Source: CAVPDE01 sp964580575 (lineage in GTDB: Bacteria > Desulfobacterota > DSM-4660 > Desulfatiglandales > HGW-15). From it: 64,000 nt of DNA. The position numbers were made by a program, and so were the translations under genes. The notes beneath the pieces were generated by a model. The model searched no databases, was not told where the DNA came from, and saw only the letters and a program-made list of their open reading frames with translations. Of this stretch, positions 50,654-58,338 are shown in pieces; position 1 is the first letter of the stretch, and every line of letters begins with the position of its first letter. The DNA is taken from positions 5,107 through 69,106 of the forward strand of contig CAZOLJ010000015.1 in assembly GCA_964580575.1 (NCBI GenBank). The letters run 5' to 3'.

Positions 50654-51484
50654 ATGCTTCAAAAGTTCTGGATTCATGAGTTGACCCGGCCGGCCTTCGC
50701 GGAATGGCTGGAGAGCGAAAAATCACCGGTCGTGATTATCGGCCTCGGCAGCGTGGAGCAGCACGGCCCTCACCTTCCCCTGGGCACGGACAGCCTGACG
50801 GCATGGGAACACGTTCACGAAGTCGCGAGGCGATCGAACAGCGTCTGCCTTCTCCCGTGCTTTCCGGGGTACTCTCCGCATCACATGGGTTTCCCGGGAA
50901 CCATCACCTTCAGCGAAGGAACCCTTGTTGCGGTGTTGATGGACACCATCGGAAGCCTTGCCCGTCACGGGATCAAGCATTTCCTGATCATGAACGTCCA
51001 CGGGGGAAACACGAACATCGTCAATTTGGCCGCCCAGTTGGCAAAGAGAGAATTCAAAGTGATGGTGGCCGCTCCGACCGGTCCGAGTGACACCGAGCTC
51101 GGCAGGCTTCATGCGGACAAGCAGAAGAGACACTGGGATGTGCACAGCGGGCCCACGGAGACAGGGACCGCGCTTCATCTTTTCCCAGAGCTGGTGGAGA
51201 TGGAAAGGATCGAGGGGTGGGAAGCGACGCTGAAACTCGATCCCAAGCTCATGGCGTTTTTGGATCCTGACCGAAAGGATTTCGAAATGGTGAACCAGGT
51301 TTTTCGGGCCTGCGTCGAGCCCGACACGGATGATTTCACGTCCAGCGGCGTCTGGGGAAAGAATGATCCCCGGGAGGCGGACCCTGAAGAGGCCAAGGCG
51401 CGGTTTGAAGAGAAGGTCACCTTCCTGGTGGAGTTCATCAAAGTCTGGAAGACCATTCCCATTCCTCCTGCCTTCGAAAATTAG
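50654..51484 (+). CDS. Creatininase-family metal-dependent amidohydrolase
   Basis: 276 residues from ATG 50654. Creatininase fold motifs: IIGLGSVEQHGPHLPLGTD near residue 30 (metal-binding Glu, His and Asp), GFPGTITFSEGTLVAVLMDT near 78, NVHGGNTNIVNLAAQLAKRE near 115, and WDVHSGPTETGTALHLFPEL near 158. The family hydrolyses creatinine, formamides in flavin or coenzyme F420 pathways, or mycofactocin-linked amides. The particular substrate is unknown. The final base of its stop codon is also the first base of an inverted-repeat element. Confidence 0.9.
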   Translation: MLQKFWIHELTRPAFAEWLESEKSPVVIIGLGSVEQHGPHLPLGTDSLTAWEHVHEVARRSNSVCLLPCFPGYSPHHMGFPGTITFSEGTLVAVLMDTIGSLARHGIKHFLIMNVHGGNTNIVNLAAQLAKREFKVMVAAPTGPSDTELGRLHADKQKRHWDVHSGPTETGTALHLFPELVEMERIEGWEATLKLDPKLMAFLDPDRKDFEMVNQVFRACVEPDTDDFTSSGVWGKNDPREADPEEAKARFEEKVTFLVEFIKVWKTIPIPPAFEN

Positions 51485-51671
51485 CCGGTTGCTGAAAAGC
51501 GCCCATCTACGGCGTTGCCCAGCCGGAGGCTGACAAGCCTCATCCCTTCCCGTGTCAAGCACGGGACAGGCTTGTTGCGACGCACTGGACTGTACGACTC
51601 ACTCCTCGGCCCGCCGGAGGCGGATAAGGATTGTTGGGCGCCTTGTTTCTGAGCGTTTTTGAGCAACCGGC
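51484..51671. repeat. MITE-like element with matching ends, inserted at a stop codon
   Basis: 188 bases. Left end GCCGGTTGCTGAAAAGCGC and right end, reversed, GCCGGTTGCTCAAAAACGC differ at 2 of 19 positions. The interior contains GGCGCC, CGAGGAGTGAGT (reverse) and GCAACGCCGT (reverse) units shared with the 37418-37545 element. Begins on the last base of the creatininase-family stop codon. No transposase. Confidence 0.75.
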
Positions 51672-51720
51672 GGAGAAGGACCTTTGCACCGTCCTGCTGA
51701 AAGGGAAAGACGTTAATCTT

Positions 51721-52212
51721 ATGAAGAAGCATCTTGCTGAAATCATCATCCCCAAAGAAGCAGCCGTGTTCTTTCTGGACGAGCACGGCTACTGGCGCCA
51801 CAAGGAACAGGGAAAATTCGAGCACAGGAAGATCATCAATTACTTCCACTCCTGCATTCGAAAAGACGAAAACGGGTATCACCTCAGACAAAGGCTTGGC
51901 GATCGTGTTGAAAAAGTCTACTTCCACTACGAAGACACAGCGTTGTTTGTCATTGATGTGATCAAAGCGGAAGAGATTCACCTGTTGTTGAACACACAGA
52001 AAAAGATCAAGCTCAGACCCAAGAAGCTTTTCGTGATTGACGACAATCTCTATGTGAACTCGGGACAGCACAGGATCAAGTTCACGGATAACAGCCTTGT
52101 CCGACTCTGGGATCTGCTGAGTTACGAGGGAGATGACTATTTCATCACCGTGAAGGGGCAGCGCCACAAGATCAGGCAGATGGAGAAGGAAACCCTCGGA
52201 TATGAAGTTTGA
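51721..52212 (+). CDS. DUF1285-like protein
   Basis: 163 residues from ATG 51721; any longer frame would start inside the inverted-repeat element. Resembles DUF1285: AAVFFLDEHGYWRHKEQGKF, EHRKIINYFHSCIRKDENGY, and RVEKVYFHYEDTALFVIDVI. The second half is KKIKLRPKKLFVIDDNLYVN. Function unknown; the family is predicted to be a small beta-barrel. A second inverted-repeat element begins 2 bases after its stop. Confidence 0.65.
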   Translation: MKKHLAEIIIPKEAAVFFLDEHGYWRHKEQGKFEHRKIINYFHSCIRKDENGYHLRQRLGDRVEKVYFHYEDTALFVIDVIKAEEIHLLLNTQKKIKLRPKKLFVIDDNLYVNSGQHRIKFTDNSLVRLWDLLSYEGDDYFITVKGQRHKIRQMEKETLGYEV

Positions 52213-52213
52213 T

Positions 52214-52339
52214 GGGTTCGTAAAAAGCCCCAAGGTCGTCACTCCCGCGGAGGCGGGAGTCCAGAAGAGTTTGCTAGGACTGGATTCCCGTCTTCGCGGG
52301 AATGACAGAAAAGGGCATTTCCTGACTTCTTGCGAAACC
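52214..52339. repeat. MITE-like element, family 1 (second copy)
   Basis: Ends GGGTTCGTAAAAAGCC (52214-52229) and, reversed from 52324-52339, GGTTTCGCAAGAAGTC, related to the ends of the 33860-34090 element. Interior palindrome of the CTCCCGCGGAGGCGGGAG and TTCCCGTCTTCGCGGGAA type. It starts 2 bases after a stop codon and reaches to within 33 bases of the caspase-like gene start. Confidence 0.7.
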
Positions 52340-52372
52340 AGCAGCTTTCACCTCCCAAAAACGTCGCTGAAG

Positions 52373-54100
52373 ATGATGAACAGATTTCTGCTGCTCTGTA
52401 CCTGTGTAATGCTTCTTTTTGCCTCGGGGTGCGCCCGCAGTTCACCCCTGATGAGCCCGATCTTGAAGAGATCTGATCCTTTCTCGGATAACATCAAGGA
52501 CTACCAAAGCCTGACCCTCACGAAACCGGAACCAGTGAACTCCGGCGTTCGGCTGGTTGCGGGCGATGCCTTTACCCTGCTGCCCCGGGAGACACGCACC
52601 AGAGAAACCCTGAGGTACAGAATAGGGGATGAACCCGCTGTGGCCGGCGGAAAGTATCACCACATTGCCGGGTCCTCGGGATATCTTTTTTTGAGCGTCG
52701 AGCCCTCCCAGCAAGTGAAGTCCTTCAAACCCATGGACGTGGAAATCCTCGTGTGGAAGAGAGCCGACTGGCTCCAGATCGCCGCCTTCTTCGAGACCAT
52801 GAAAAAAGACCACCCGAACAGTCCTTCAGTGGCGGTAGCTCATCATGAGGCGAACCTTCGGTATGAAGCTGACGCGGCCTTCAGAAAGACCTCGGAACGC
52901 ATAGAGGAGGCCAGGAAGCAGTGGGAGGAGGAGAAAGAGAAGACCGCGGTGCTTTCCAAGCAACTGGAGGACAAGGAGAAAAGGGAAAGAGCCTTGATGG
53001 GAAAACTCGCAGAGGGAGCCAAGATCCCGCCGGTGATCCTGGTGGTTTCGCCCAGAGAGGGGTGGGAAACCGAGGCGACCGCCGTGGCGCTCTCAGGAGT
53101 GATCCAGGATGACCAGGGGCTGGAGGCTCTGGAGATATCGATCAATGACGAAAAGCTCAAGACCTATTGGGTAGGAGTGGACCCCTCATCAGGGCAGGAG
53201 GCGGCAAAGCGGCTGGAATTCCAGGAAAGGGTCCCGCTTCGAACGGGAGAGAATCGAATCAAGATAAACGCTGTGGATGTGGAAGGTTTTTTTGCAGAAA
53301 AAATAATCAGCGTGCGAAGTGTCGAGAAGAAGAGGAATGTTTGGGCCGTGGTCATCGGCGTCAACAGCTATCCCAATGTGAGGCGGCTGAAGTACGCGGT
53401 GAACGATGCCATGGTCTTTTCCAATCATCTGGTAGAGTACAACCAGGTCCCGAAAGAGAATGTGGTCCTGCTCCTTGACGAGGAGGCCAATCTGACCCGT
53501 CTCAGAAGTGCCCTGGGCGTCTATTTGAAGAATAAGGCTTCTAAGGAGGATATGGTCATCATTTATTTTGCAGGTCACGGCGCGACAGAGCGGGAGGCGA
53601 CCAGCCCTGACGGGGACGGACTGGAAAAGTATCTACTGCCTTACGATGTTGACCCCAAGGAACTCTACGCGACGGCTCTGCCTATGGAAGAGATCTCCCG
53701 CCTCTTCAGCCGAATCCGATCGGATCGGCTGGTTTTCATTGTGGACACCTGCTACAGTGGGGCGAGCGGGGGCAGAACGATCAGCGTGGCGGACCTCAGG
53801 GCCGGCATCTCGGACGGCTTTCTGGACCGAATCACGGGCGGCAAAGGGAAGATCATCCTGACCGCAAGCGGTGCCAACGAAGTCAGCGCCGAGAGCGATG
53901 AACTTCAGCACGGCATCTTCACCCACTTCCTCATCAAGGGGCTTCAGGGACAGGCCGATTCGGACGGCGACGGACTGATCACCGTGGATGAAGTGTACAC
54001 CTACGTCTCCAAGCAGGTCCCTCAAGCGACCAACCAGGAGCAGCATCCGGTCAAGAAAGGGATCGTCGAGGGCCCCCTAATCCTGAGCATCGTGCGATGA
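52373..54100 (+). CDS. Caspase-like (peptidase C14) lipoprotein with Ig-like, coiled-coil and EF-hand parts
   Basis: 575 residues from ATG 52373. Lipoprotein signal with cysteine near residue 20 (MLLFASGCARS). Residues 40-150 are an unassigned beta-rich region, 160-210 a charged coiled coil (EEARKQWEEEKEKTAVLSKQ), and 215-320 an Ig-like domain (PPVILVVSPREG, LSGVIQDDQGLEALEISIND). The caspase domain starts WAVVIGVNSYPNVRRLKYAV near 325, with catalytic His in IIYFAGHGATER near 395 and Cys in FIVDTCYSGASGG near 460. At about 525, DSDGDGLITVDEV fits an EF-hand. Likely periplasmic or surface-anchored; its role is unknown. Confidence 0.88.
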   Translation: MMNRFLLLCTCVMLLFASGCARSSPLMSPILKRSDPFSDNIKDYQSLTLTKPEPVNSGVRLVAGDAFTLLPRETRTRETLRYRIGDEPAVAGGKYHHIAGSSGYLFLSVEPSQQVKSFKPMDVEILVWKRADWLQIAAFFETMKKDHPNSPSVAVAHHEANLRYEADAAFRKTSERIEEARKQWEEEKEKTAVLSKQLEDKEKRERALMGKLAEGAKIPPVILVVSPREGWETEATAVALSGVIQDDQGLEALEISINDEKLKTYWVGVDPSSGQEAAKRLEFQERVPLRTGENRIKINAVDVEGFFAEKIISVRSVEKKRNVWAVVIGVNSYPNVRRLKYAVNDAMVFSNHLVEYNQVPKENVVLLLDEEANLTRLRSALGVYLKNKASKEDMVIIYFAGHGATEREATSPDGDGLEKYLLPYDVDPKELYATALPMEEISRLFSRIRSDRLVFIVDTCYSGASGGRTISVADLRAGISDGFLDRITGGKGKIILTASGANEVSAESDELQHGIFTHFLIKGLQGQADSDGDGLITVDEVYTYVSKQVPQATNQEQHPVKKGIVEGPLILSIVR

Positions 54101-54290
54101 GCAGTCCGGATGCCGCTGTTTAAATGAATCTGACCAGAGGGACCGGTGAGACTTCTTTAGGGGTCATCTCTGAGCTACGCTCGCGCCATTCTTCTGATAT
54201 CGATGGAGTTTGCATGGTGAAGGTCCTGGAGGCGGTGCGGCAGGGAAGGGCTAGTGCGGATTCGCGCCTTTGCGAGAGCGATCTTTTTTC
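54101..54290. other. Short gap without a gene
   Basis: 190 bases between the caspase-like gene and the convergent higA gene. No gene, terminator or repeat recognised. Confidence 0.4.
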
Positions 54291-54599
54291 TCAGGCGGCA
54301 TGGAGTTCGGCAAGGGAAGTAACTTCCCGCTCGATCCTACTGGAAAGCGATTCCTCTGCAACAGTGAGGTCGTAATGGGTTTGCAGATTCATCCAGCTCT
54401 GTGCGTCGGTTCCAAAAAATCGGGCCAGACGCAACGCCGTATCCGCGGTAATCGCCCTTTTTCCTGCGACGATTTCTCCGATTCGGCGTTGGGGCACGCC
54501 AATGGACTTGGCAAGCCGATATTGAGTGATGTTCATGGGCTTGAGGAAATCCTCCAGCAAAATTTCACCGGGATGCACCGGCGGCATATTTCTCTTCAT
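54291..54599 (-). CDS. higA: HigA-type antitoxin (XRE helix-turn-helix)
   Basis: 102 residues. HigA pattern: PPVHPGEILLEDFLKPMNIT, QYRLAKSIGVPQRRIGEIVA, KRAITADTALRLARFFGTDA, the last typical of this antitoxin family. It binds the toxin and the operon's own operator. It follows higB by 12 bases, the reversed (toxin first) gene order characteristic of HigBA. Confidence 0.93.
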   Translation of the reverse strand: MKRNMPPVHPGEILLEDFLKPMNITQYRLAKSIGVPQRRIGEIVAGKRAITADTALRLARFFGTDAQSWMNLQTHYDLTVAEESLSSRIEREVTSLAELHAA

Positions 54600-54611
54600 C
54601 AGGGTACTCCT

Positions 54612-54896
54612 TCAATGGTAATCGGTAATTTCAACATCATGGGCATGGCCGTCTTGCCAATGAAAGCAGGTCCTCCATCGGTCATTGATCCTGATGCTCC
54701 ATTGGCCTTCTCTATCGCCGGAAAGCTTCTCCAGTCGGTTTCCCCCCGGCGGGACTCGCAGAAAGGTCAGTGTCGCTGCGCCGTGGATCTGTGTCAGCTT
54801 GCGCAAGGCCACCCTCTGTATTTCCTTCGGAAAGCGGGCGGCCAATCGGCCATGAAAGATTTTCTCTGTCTCTTTGCAGCGAAACGACTTGATCAT
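54612..54896 (-). CDS. higB: HigB-type toxin (RelE/ParE superfamily)
   Basis: 94 residues from ATG 54896. Begins MIKSFRCKETEKIFHGRLAA, with LPKEIQRVALRKLTQIHGA-like helix and the beta core SIRINDRWRTCFHWQDGHAH. This matches HigB ribosome-dependent mRNA interferases. There is no ribosome-binding site before the ATG. The predicted transcript start lies at about the ATG itself, so translation may be leaderless. Confidence 0.92.
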   Translation of the reverse strand: MIKSFRCKETEKIFHGRLAARFPKEIQRVALRKLTQIHGAATLTFLRVPPGGNRLEKLSGDREGQWSIRINDRWRTCFHWQDGHAHDVEITDYH

Positions 54897-54902
54897 CGCC
54901 AG

Positions 54903-54945
54903 ATACTAACAAGCGGCATTAGTATTGTCAAGCATTAGTATCCCC
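54903..54945 (-). promoter_or_regulatory. HigBA promoter and repeated operator
   Basis: On the minus strand TTGACA (54926-54931), 17 bases, TAGTAT (54903-54908), a near-consensus promoter. The box ATACTAATGC occurs twice as a direct repeat and GTTAGTAT once more across the -10, a likely binding array for HigA. The start of transcription would fall at about 54896, the higB ATG. Confidence 0.75.
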
Positions 54946-55005
54946 CCGTTTTCTAGACAGCTGGCGGTCATTATGCATGCTTTGGACAACCTTTTGGCGA
55001 CGATC

Positions 55006-55077
55006 CACCAACCAGGAACAGCATCCGGTCAAGACAGGGATCGTCGAAGGTCCCCTGGTCCTGAGCATCGTGCGATG
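55006..55077 (+). pseudogene. Duplicated last 24 codons of the caspase-like gene
   Basis: 72 bases nearly identical to 54029-54100 (TNQEQHPVK-type end; final ILSIVR corresponds to LVLSIVR here), stop codon included. No other part of the gene precedes it; HigBA and unrelated sequence lie in between. It is probably the surviving tail of a second, tandem caspase-like gene. Confidence 0.8.
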
Positions 55078-55236
55078 AAGATCCTAAAACTGATTCTCGG
55101 CCTGATCGCGGCACCGGCAGTGGTCGTCTCCGGCTTTATTTGGGGATATGCACCTCTTCGAGACGGGCGACTGGAGCTGAAGAACACCAGGTTCACGCTG
55201 GATTTTCGTCTTGATTCTCCAACGTTTTTCAATTAG
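55075..55236 (+). CDS. Short membrane-anchored peptide, probably a truncated gene
   Basis: 53 codons from ATG 55075, which overlaps the stop of the duplicated caspase tail (ATGA). It reads MKILKLILGLIAAPAVVVSG, one strong membrane segment, then RLELKNTRFTLDFRLDSPTF and a stop. It looks like the signal-anchor start of a longer protein cut off by a deletion. Family unknown. The overlap suggests the original gene was translationally coupled to the second caspase-like gene. Confidence 0.4.
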   Translation: MKILKLILGLIAAPAVVVSGFIWGYAPLRDGRLELKNTRFTLDFRLDSPTFFN

Positions 55237-55367
55237 TCTAACAAAATATAGAAAGACCTTCCAACACCCGTTGCGATAGGAGAGCGGCGTCAAATTCAAG
55301 AATAGGGAAGGGTCAAGGGTGGATTTGAGTTTGCGTACTCGGGGAACGAGAATGGGAGGATGGAACA

Positions 55368-55592
55368 ATGGAAAAAGTAACTGTTGATGTCAGTGAGGCG
55401 CAGACCCACCTTAAAGAGCTTGTAGATCGGGTCAACGCCGGAGCCCAGGTCATCCTCAGCGAAAATGAAAAACCGATCGCTCGGATTGTGCCTGTTTCGG
55501 AGAAAATTGCGGGACTGCACGCCGGTTCGATCTGGACAAGCGAAGACTTCGACGAAGCGCTGGCCGATACCTTTTGGACGCAAGGGAAATGA
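55368..55592 (+). CDS. Phd/YefM-type antitoxin
   Basis: 74 residues from ATG 55368, with GGGAGG 8 bases upstream. MEKVTVDVSEAQTHLKELVD and AGAQVILSENEKPIARIVPV are the classic Phd/YefM start; the C-terminus (IWTSEDFDEALADTFWTQGK) wraps the toxin. It neutralises the PIN toxin encoded by the next, overlapping gene. Confidence 0.92.
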   Translation: MEKVTVDVSEAQTHLKELVDRVNAGAQVILSENEKPIARIVPVSEKIAGLHAGSIWTSEDFDEALADTFWTQGK

Positions 55593-55975
55593 GACTCCTT
55601 CTGGACACTCACGTATTCATCTGGTGGGATAGTGAACCTGGGAAGCTATCGCCCCAGGCCTTGGGGTTGTGCCAGGATCCCAGCAATGAACTCATTCTGA
55701 GCGTAGTCAGCCTCTGGGAAATCCAAATCAAGTCTCAAATGAATAAAGTCAGACTCCGCCTCCCGCTTTCCGACCTCGTTCAAGGCCAGCAAGAAACCAA
55801 TGGTATGACCATTCTCCCTCTCACCGCCTTCCACGTTTACGGCTTGGATGGCCTGCCTTCCTACCACAAGGATCCATTCGATCGAATGCTTATTGTCCAG
55901 GCAAGAGTCGAAAAGCCGAGTCTTGTGAGTAGCGATGGGATAAGCAGGAGATATCCGATAGAGGTTGTCTGGTAG
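55589..55975 (+). CDS. PIN-domain toxin (VapC-type ribonuclease)
   Basis: 128 residues from ATG 55589, overlapping the antitoxin stop (ATGA). PIN residues: LLLDTHVFIWW (first Asp), a Glu in VVSLWEIQIKSQ near 47, HKDPFDRMLIVQARVE near 94 (Asp), and SSDGISRRY near 117. A predicted RNase that cuts tRNA or rRNA when freed from its antitoxin. Appears intact. Confidence 0.92.
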   Translation: MRLLLDTHVFIWWDSEPGKLSPQALGLCQDPSNELILSVVSLWEIQIKSQMNKVRLRLPLSDLVQGQQETNGMTILPLTAFHVYGLDGLPSYHKDPFDRMLIVQARVEKPSLVSSDGISRRYPIEVVW

Positions 55976-56015
55976 CCCGAACCATTTCGCCGTCGAGACG
56001 TCGCCCGGAAGCTTT

Positions 56016-56154
56016 TAAATAAGGTCATCCTTCAGGGACACGGTTCAATGCGTGGAAGAAAATCTCCGAGAAATACTTGAGAGTCACGTATTTCGAGGCA
56101 GAAGAGGAAACGATTGTTTTGACCGCCGTAAAGAGGAAAAAGGGATGGAGGTGA
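56016..56154 (+). pseudogene. Remnant of a DUF4258-like toxin-type gene
   Basis: After a stop at 56016 the frame reads FNAWKKISEKYLRVTYFEAE and IVLTAVKRKKGWR to a TGA at 56152, without a start codon. This matches the C-terminal end of DUF4258-like proteins, which are often encoded right before a DUF2283 gene, as here (6 bases). Only about 40 codons remain; the toxin-like half of the pair is probably dead. Confidence 0.5.
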
Positions 56155-56160
56155 TCAGAA

Positions 56161-56379
56161 TTGAGAATTGAATATGATAAGGATGCGGACGCCTTGTATA
56201 TCCAGCTAAGAGAAGCGTACGTGGAAGACAATGTTGACATTGAAGAAGCCATCACAGTGGACCTTGATGAAAACAGGCATGTCGTGGGGATTGAAATCCT
56301 GGATGCCAGCAGGAAACTTTCTCTTAGCGATATGGTCAACATTTCCATCGAGAATCTCCCTCTCGAAAACGTTGTCTAG
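56161..56379 (+). CDS. DUF2283 family protein, probable antitoxin-like partner
   Basis: 72 residues from TTG 56161, with a nearly ideal GGAGGTGATC just upstream. DUF2283 pattern: IEYDKDADALYIQLREAYVE, EEAITVDLDENRHVVGIEIL, and a final SISIENLP-like segment. Proteins of this family are small and usually paired with a DUF4258 gene in presumed toxin-antitoxin modules. Here the partner is truncated, which could make this an orphan antitoxin. Confidence 0.8.
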   Translation: MRIEYDKDADALYIQLREAYVEDNVDIEEAITVDLDENRHVVGIEILDASRKLSLSDMVNISIENLPLENVV

Positions 56380-56399
56380 GGTACGAGAACCGCGGACTG

Positions 56400-57887
56400 T
56401 TACGATTCTTTGGCGCGGGTCAGCTTGGCGATTTTGCGGAAATGATGGCCGTAAATCGCGAAGGTCACCGAGAGCGGTAATAACCGGGGCCGGCGAAAAA
56501 AAGTCCACAACAGGATCTTCCAGTACTGGAATCGCTCTCTGCCGAGAATCCCCAGGCGGATGATGGAACGAAAGAATCCCACCAGAGCGTGAAAATTCAT
56601 GGGGGTTGTGATCTTCGGCGCTTTGTACTCCCTGAGAAAGGTCATGGCCCGCTTATAATAGGGCTTGGGCGAATAAATATGCTGAAGGATACTTCGGTAT
56701 CCTTCACGCAACGCAGCGTTGCCCATCTTGGAAAGGATGTTGGTTGAGCCGTCCACGTTGTCTCCGGACATAAGGCCGATCAGTCGGCCCTCCCGTCTCA
56801 TGCGCTCATAGAGTTTGGTCCCCGGGGGAGCGTTCAACAGTCCGACCATGGCCGTCACGATTCCGCTTTTCTGGATGAACTCGATCTGCCGCTGAAAGAT
56901 GGAGGGGGTGTCGTTGTCGAATCCTACAATGAAGCCTCCCTGCACTTGAAGCCCGGCCCGCTGCATAAGCTTCACGCTCTCGATCAGGTCCCGGTTCTTG
57001 TTCTGCTGTTTGTTGCACTCCGCGAGACTCTCTTCACTGGGCGTTTCGATGCCGATGAAGACCGAGTCAAACCCGGCCTTGACCATCATCTCCATGAGAA
57101 TTTGGTCATCGGCCAGATTGACCGAGGCTTCTGTGTTGAAGGGGATCCCTCTCTTCCCTTGTTGCCACTGAATGAGAGCAGGAAGAAGGTGGGCCTTGAG
57201 ATAGGCCTTGTTCCCTATAAAGTTGTCGTCCACAAAAAACACAGGGCCCCGCCAGCCCAGATTGTAAACCCCGTCCAGTTCCGTAATAATCTGTTCAGCC
57301 GTTTTGGTGCGCGACCGGTGCCCGAACAATGCGGTCACGTTGCAGAACTCACAGTTGAAAGGACACCCCCGCGAAAACTGGAGGCTCATGGAAGCGTAGT
57401 GTTTCAAATTCATCAACTCCCACATGGGAGCAGACGTTTCTTGAATATCACAAAAATCCGATGTCTCGTAGAGGGGCTTAGCACAACCCTTTTGCATGTC
57501 TTCCAGAAAAGGCGGAAGGGTCAATTCAGCTTCATTGAGCACGAAGTGGTCCACCTCAGCGAACTGACCGTGTTCGCTGGTGAAGAGCGGTCCTCCTGCG
57601 ATGATTTTGAGGCCCGCACGCTTGCAGCGGGCAATGACCTCGCGCGCCGATTCTCGTTGCACCACCATGGCGCTGATGAAGGCGCAATCCGCCCAGGCCA
57701 GATCTTCTTCAGTGAGCTTGGCCACATTCAGATCCACCAACTTCAAGGACCATTCCTTGGGCAGCATCGAGGCGATGGTCAATAAGCCCAGCGGAGGAAA
57801 TGCCGCTTTCTTGTGAATGAATTTCAGCGCGTGCTTGAAGCTCCAGAAGGTGTCGGGGTACTGCGGATAAATCAGAAGGGTTCGCAT
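56400..57887 (-). CDS. Cobalamin-binding-domain radical SAM protein with DUF4070 region
   Basis: 495 residues. Residues 1-150 form a B12-binding-like Rossmann domain (TLLIYPQYPDTFWSFKHALK, IIAGGPLFTSEHGQF). The radical SAM cluster is CPFNCEFCNVTALFGHRSRT (CxxxCxxC) near residue 175, followed by FFVDDNFIGNKAYLKAHLLP and FIGIETPSEESLAECNKQQN. The C-terminal 150 residues match DUF4070. Class B enzymes of this kind methylate unactivated carbons (for example HpnP on hopanoids). Substrate unknown; no hopanoid genes are near. Confidence 0.87.
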   Translation of the reverse strand: MRTLLIYPQYPDTFWSFKHALKFIHKKAAFPPLGLLTIASMLPKEWSLKLVDLNVAKLTEEDLAWADCAFISAMVVQRESAREVIARCKRAGLKIIAGGPLFTSEHGQFAEVDHFVLNEAELTLPPFLEDMQKGCAKPLYETSDFCDIQETSAPMWELMNLKHYASMSLQFSRGCPFNCEFCNVTALFGHRSRTKTAEQIITELDGVYNLGWRGPVFFVDDNFIGNKAYLKAHLLPALIQWQQGKRGIPFNTEASVNLADDQILMEMMVKAGFDSVFIGIETPSEESLAECNKQQNKNRDLIESVKLMQRAGLQVQGGFIVGFDNDTPSIFQRQIEFIQKSGIVTAMVGLLNAPPGTKLYERMRREGRLIGLMSGDNVDGSTNILSKMGNAALREGYRSILQHIYSPKPYYKRAMTFLREYKAPKITTPMNFHALVGFFRSIIRLGILGRERFQYWKILLWTFFRRPRLLPLSVTFAIYGHHFRKIAKLTRAKES

Positions 57888-58085
57888 GAATTTCTATTCC
57901 TCTATCGCTCTCCGGTCTTGCAGCCGGCCTTTACAGTTATGTTGAAGCGTTGAATGATACCTATTGAGCAGGGATTGTGTGACGAGTGTAGAAACTTTTC
58001 CTTTTACCGGGGACAAGAAGAGACGGAGTTCTCGAAGAGAAAACCTATCACTGACGGAACACCAACCGGTCTGAATGTCAAAAGA

Positions 58086-58122
58086 GGGCACCCTATCTCG
58101 ATGCGACAGGGTGCCCTTTTTC
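58086..58122 (-). terminator. Strong intrinsic terminator after the cold-shock gene
   Basis: Stem GGGCACCCT (58086-58094) with its complement AGGGTGCCC (58108-58116), followed on the plus strand by TTTTT and on the minus strand by TCTTTT, so it can act for both directions. It lies just 16 bases past the cspA stop. Confidence 0.85.
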
Positions 58123-58137
58123 AGTTTAGGTCAGCCG

Positions 58138-58338
58138 TTAAACCGGTGTGACGTTGGCTGCGGCCGGGCCTTTTTTCCCTTGCTCAATGTCAAAGGTGAC
58201 TTGGTCGCCTTCTCTGAGCGACTTAAAGCCGGTTCCCTTGATCGCTGAATGATGAACAAATACGTCAGGACCGCCTTCTTGAGCAATAAACCCAAAGCCC
58301 TTCTGGTCATTAAACCACTTTACTGTTCCATTGGCCAT
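58138..58338 (-). CDS. cspA: Cold-shock protein CspA family
   Basis: 66 residues, the standard OB-fold size. RNP1 KGFGFIAQEG and RNP2 DVFVHHSAI are present, with the typical start MANGTVKWFNDQ. An RNA/ssDNA chaperone. AAAGGAGG lies 8 bases before the ATG. A promoter about 130 bases upstream implies a 5' leader of about 120 bases, as expected for cold-inducible csp mRNAs. Confidence 0.95.
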   Translation of the reverse strand: MANGTVKWFNDQKGFGFIAQEGGPDVFVHHSAIKGTGFKSLREGDQVTFDIEQGKKGPAAANVTPV

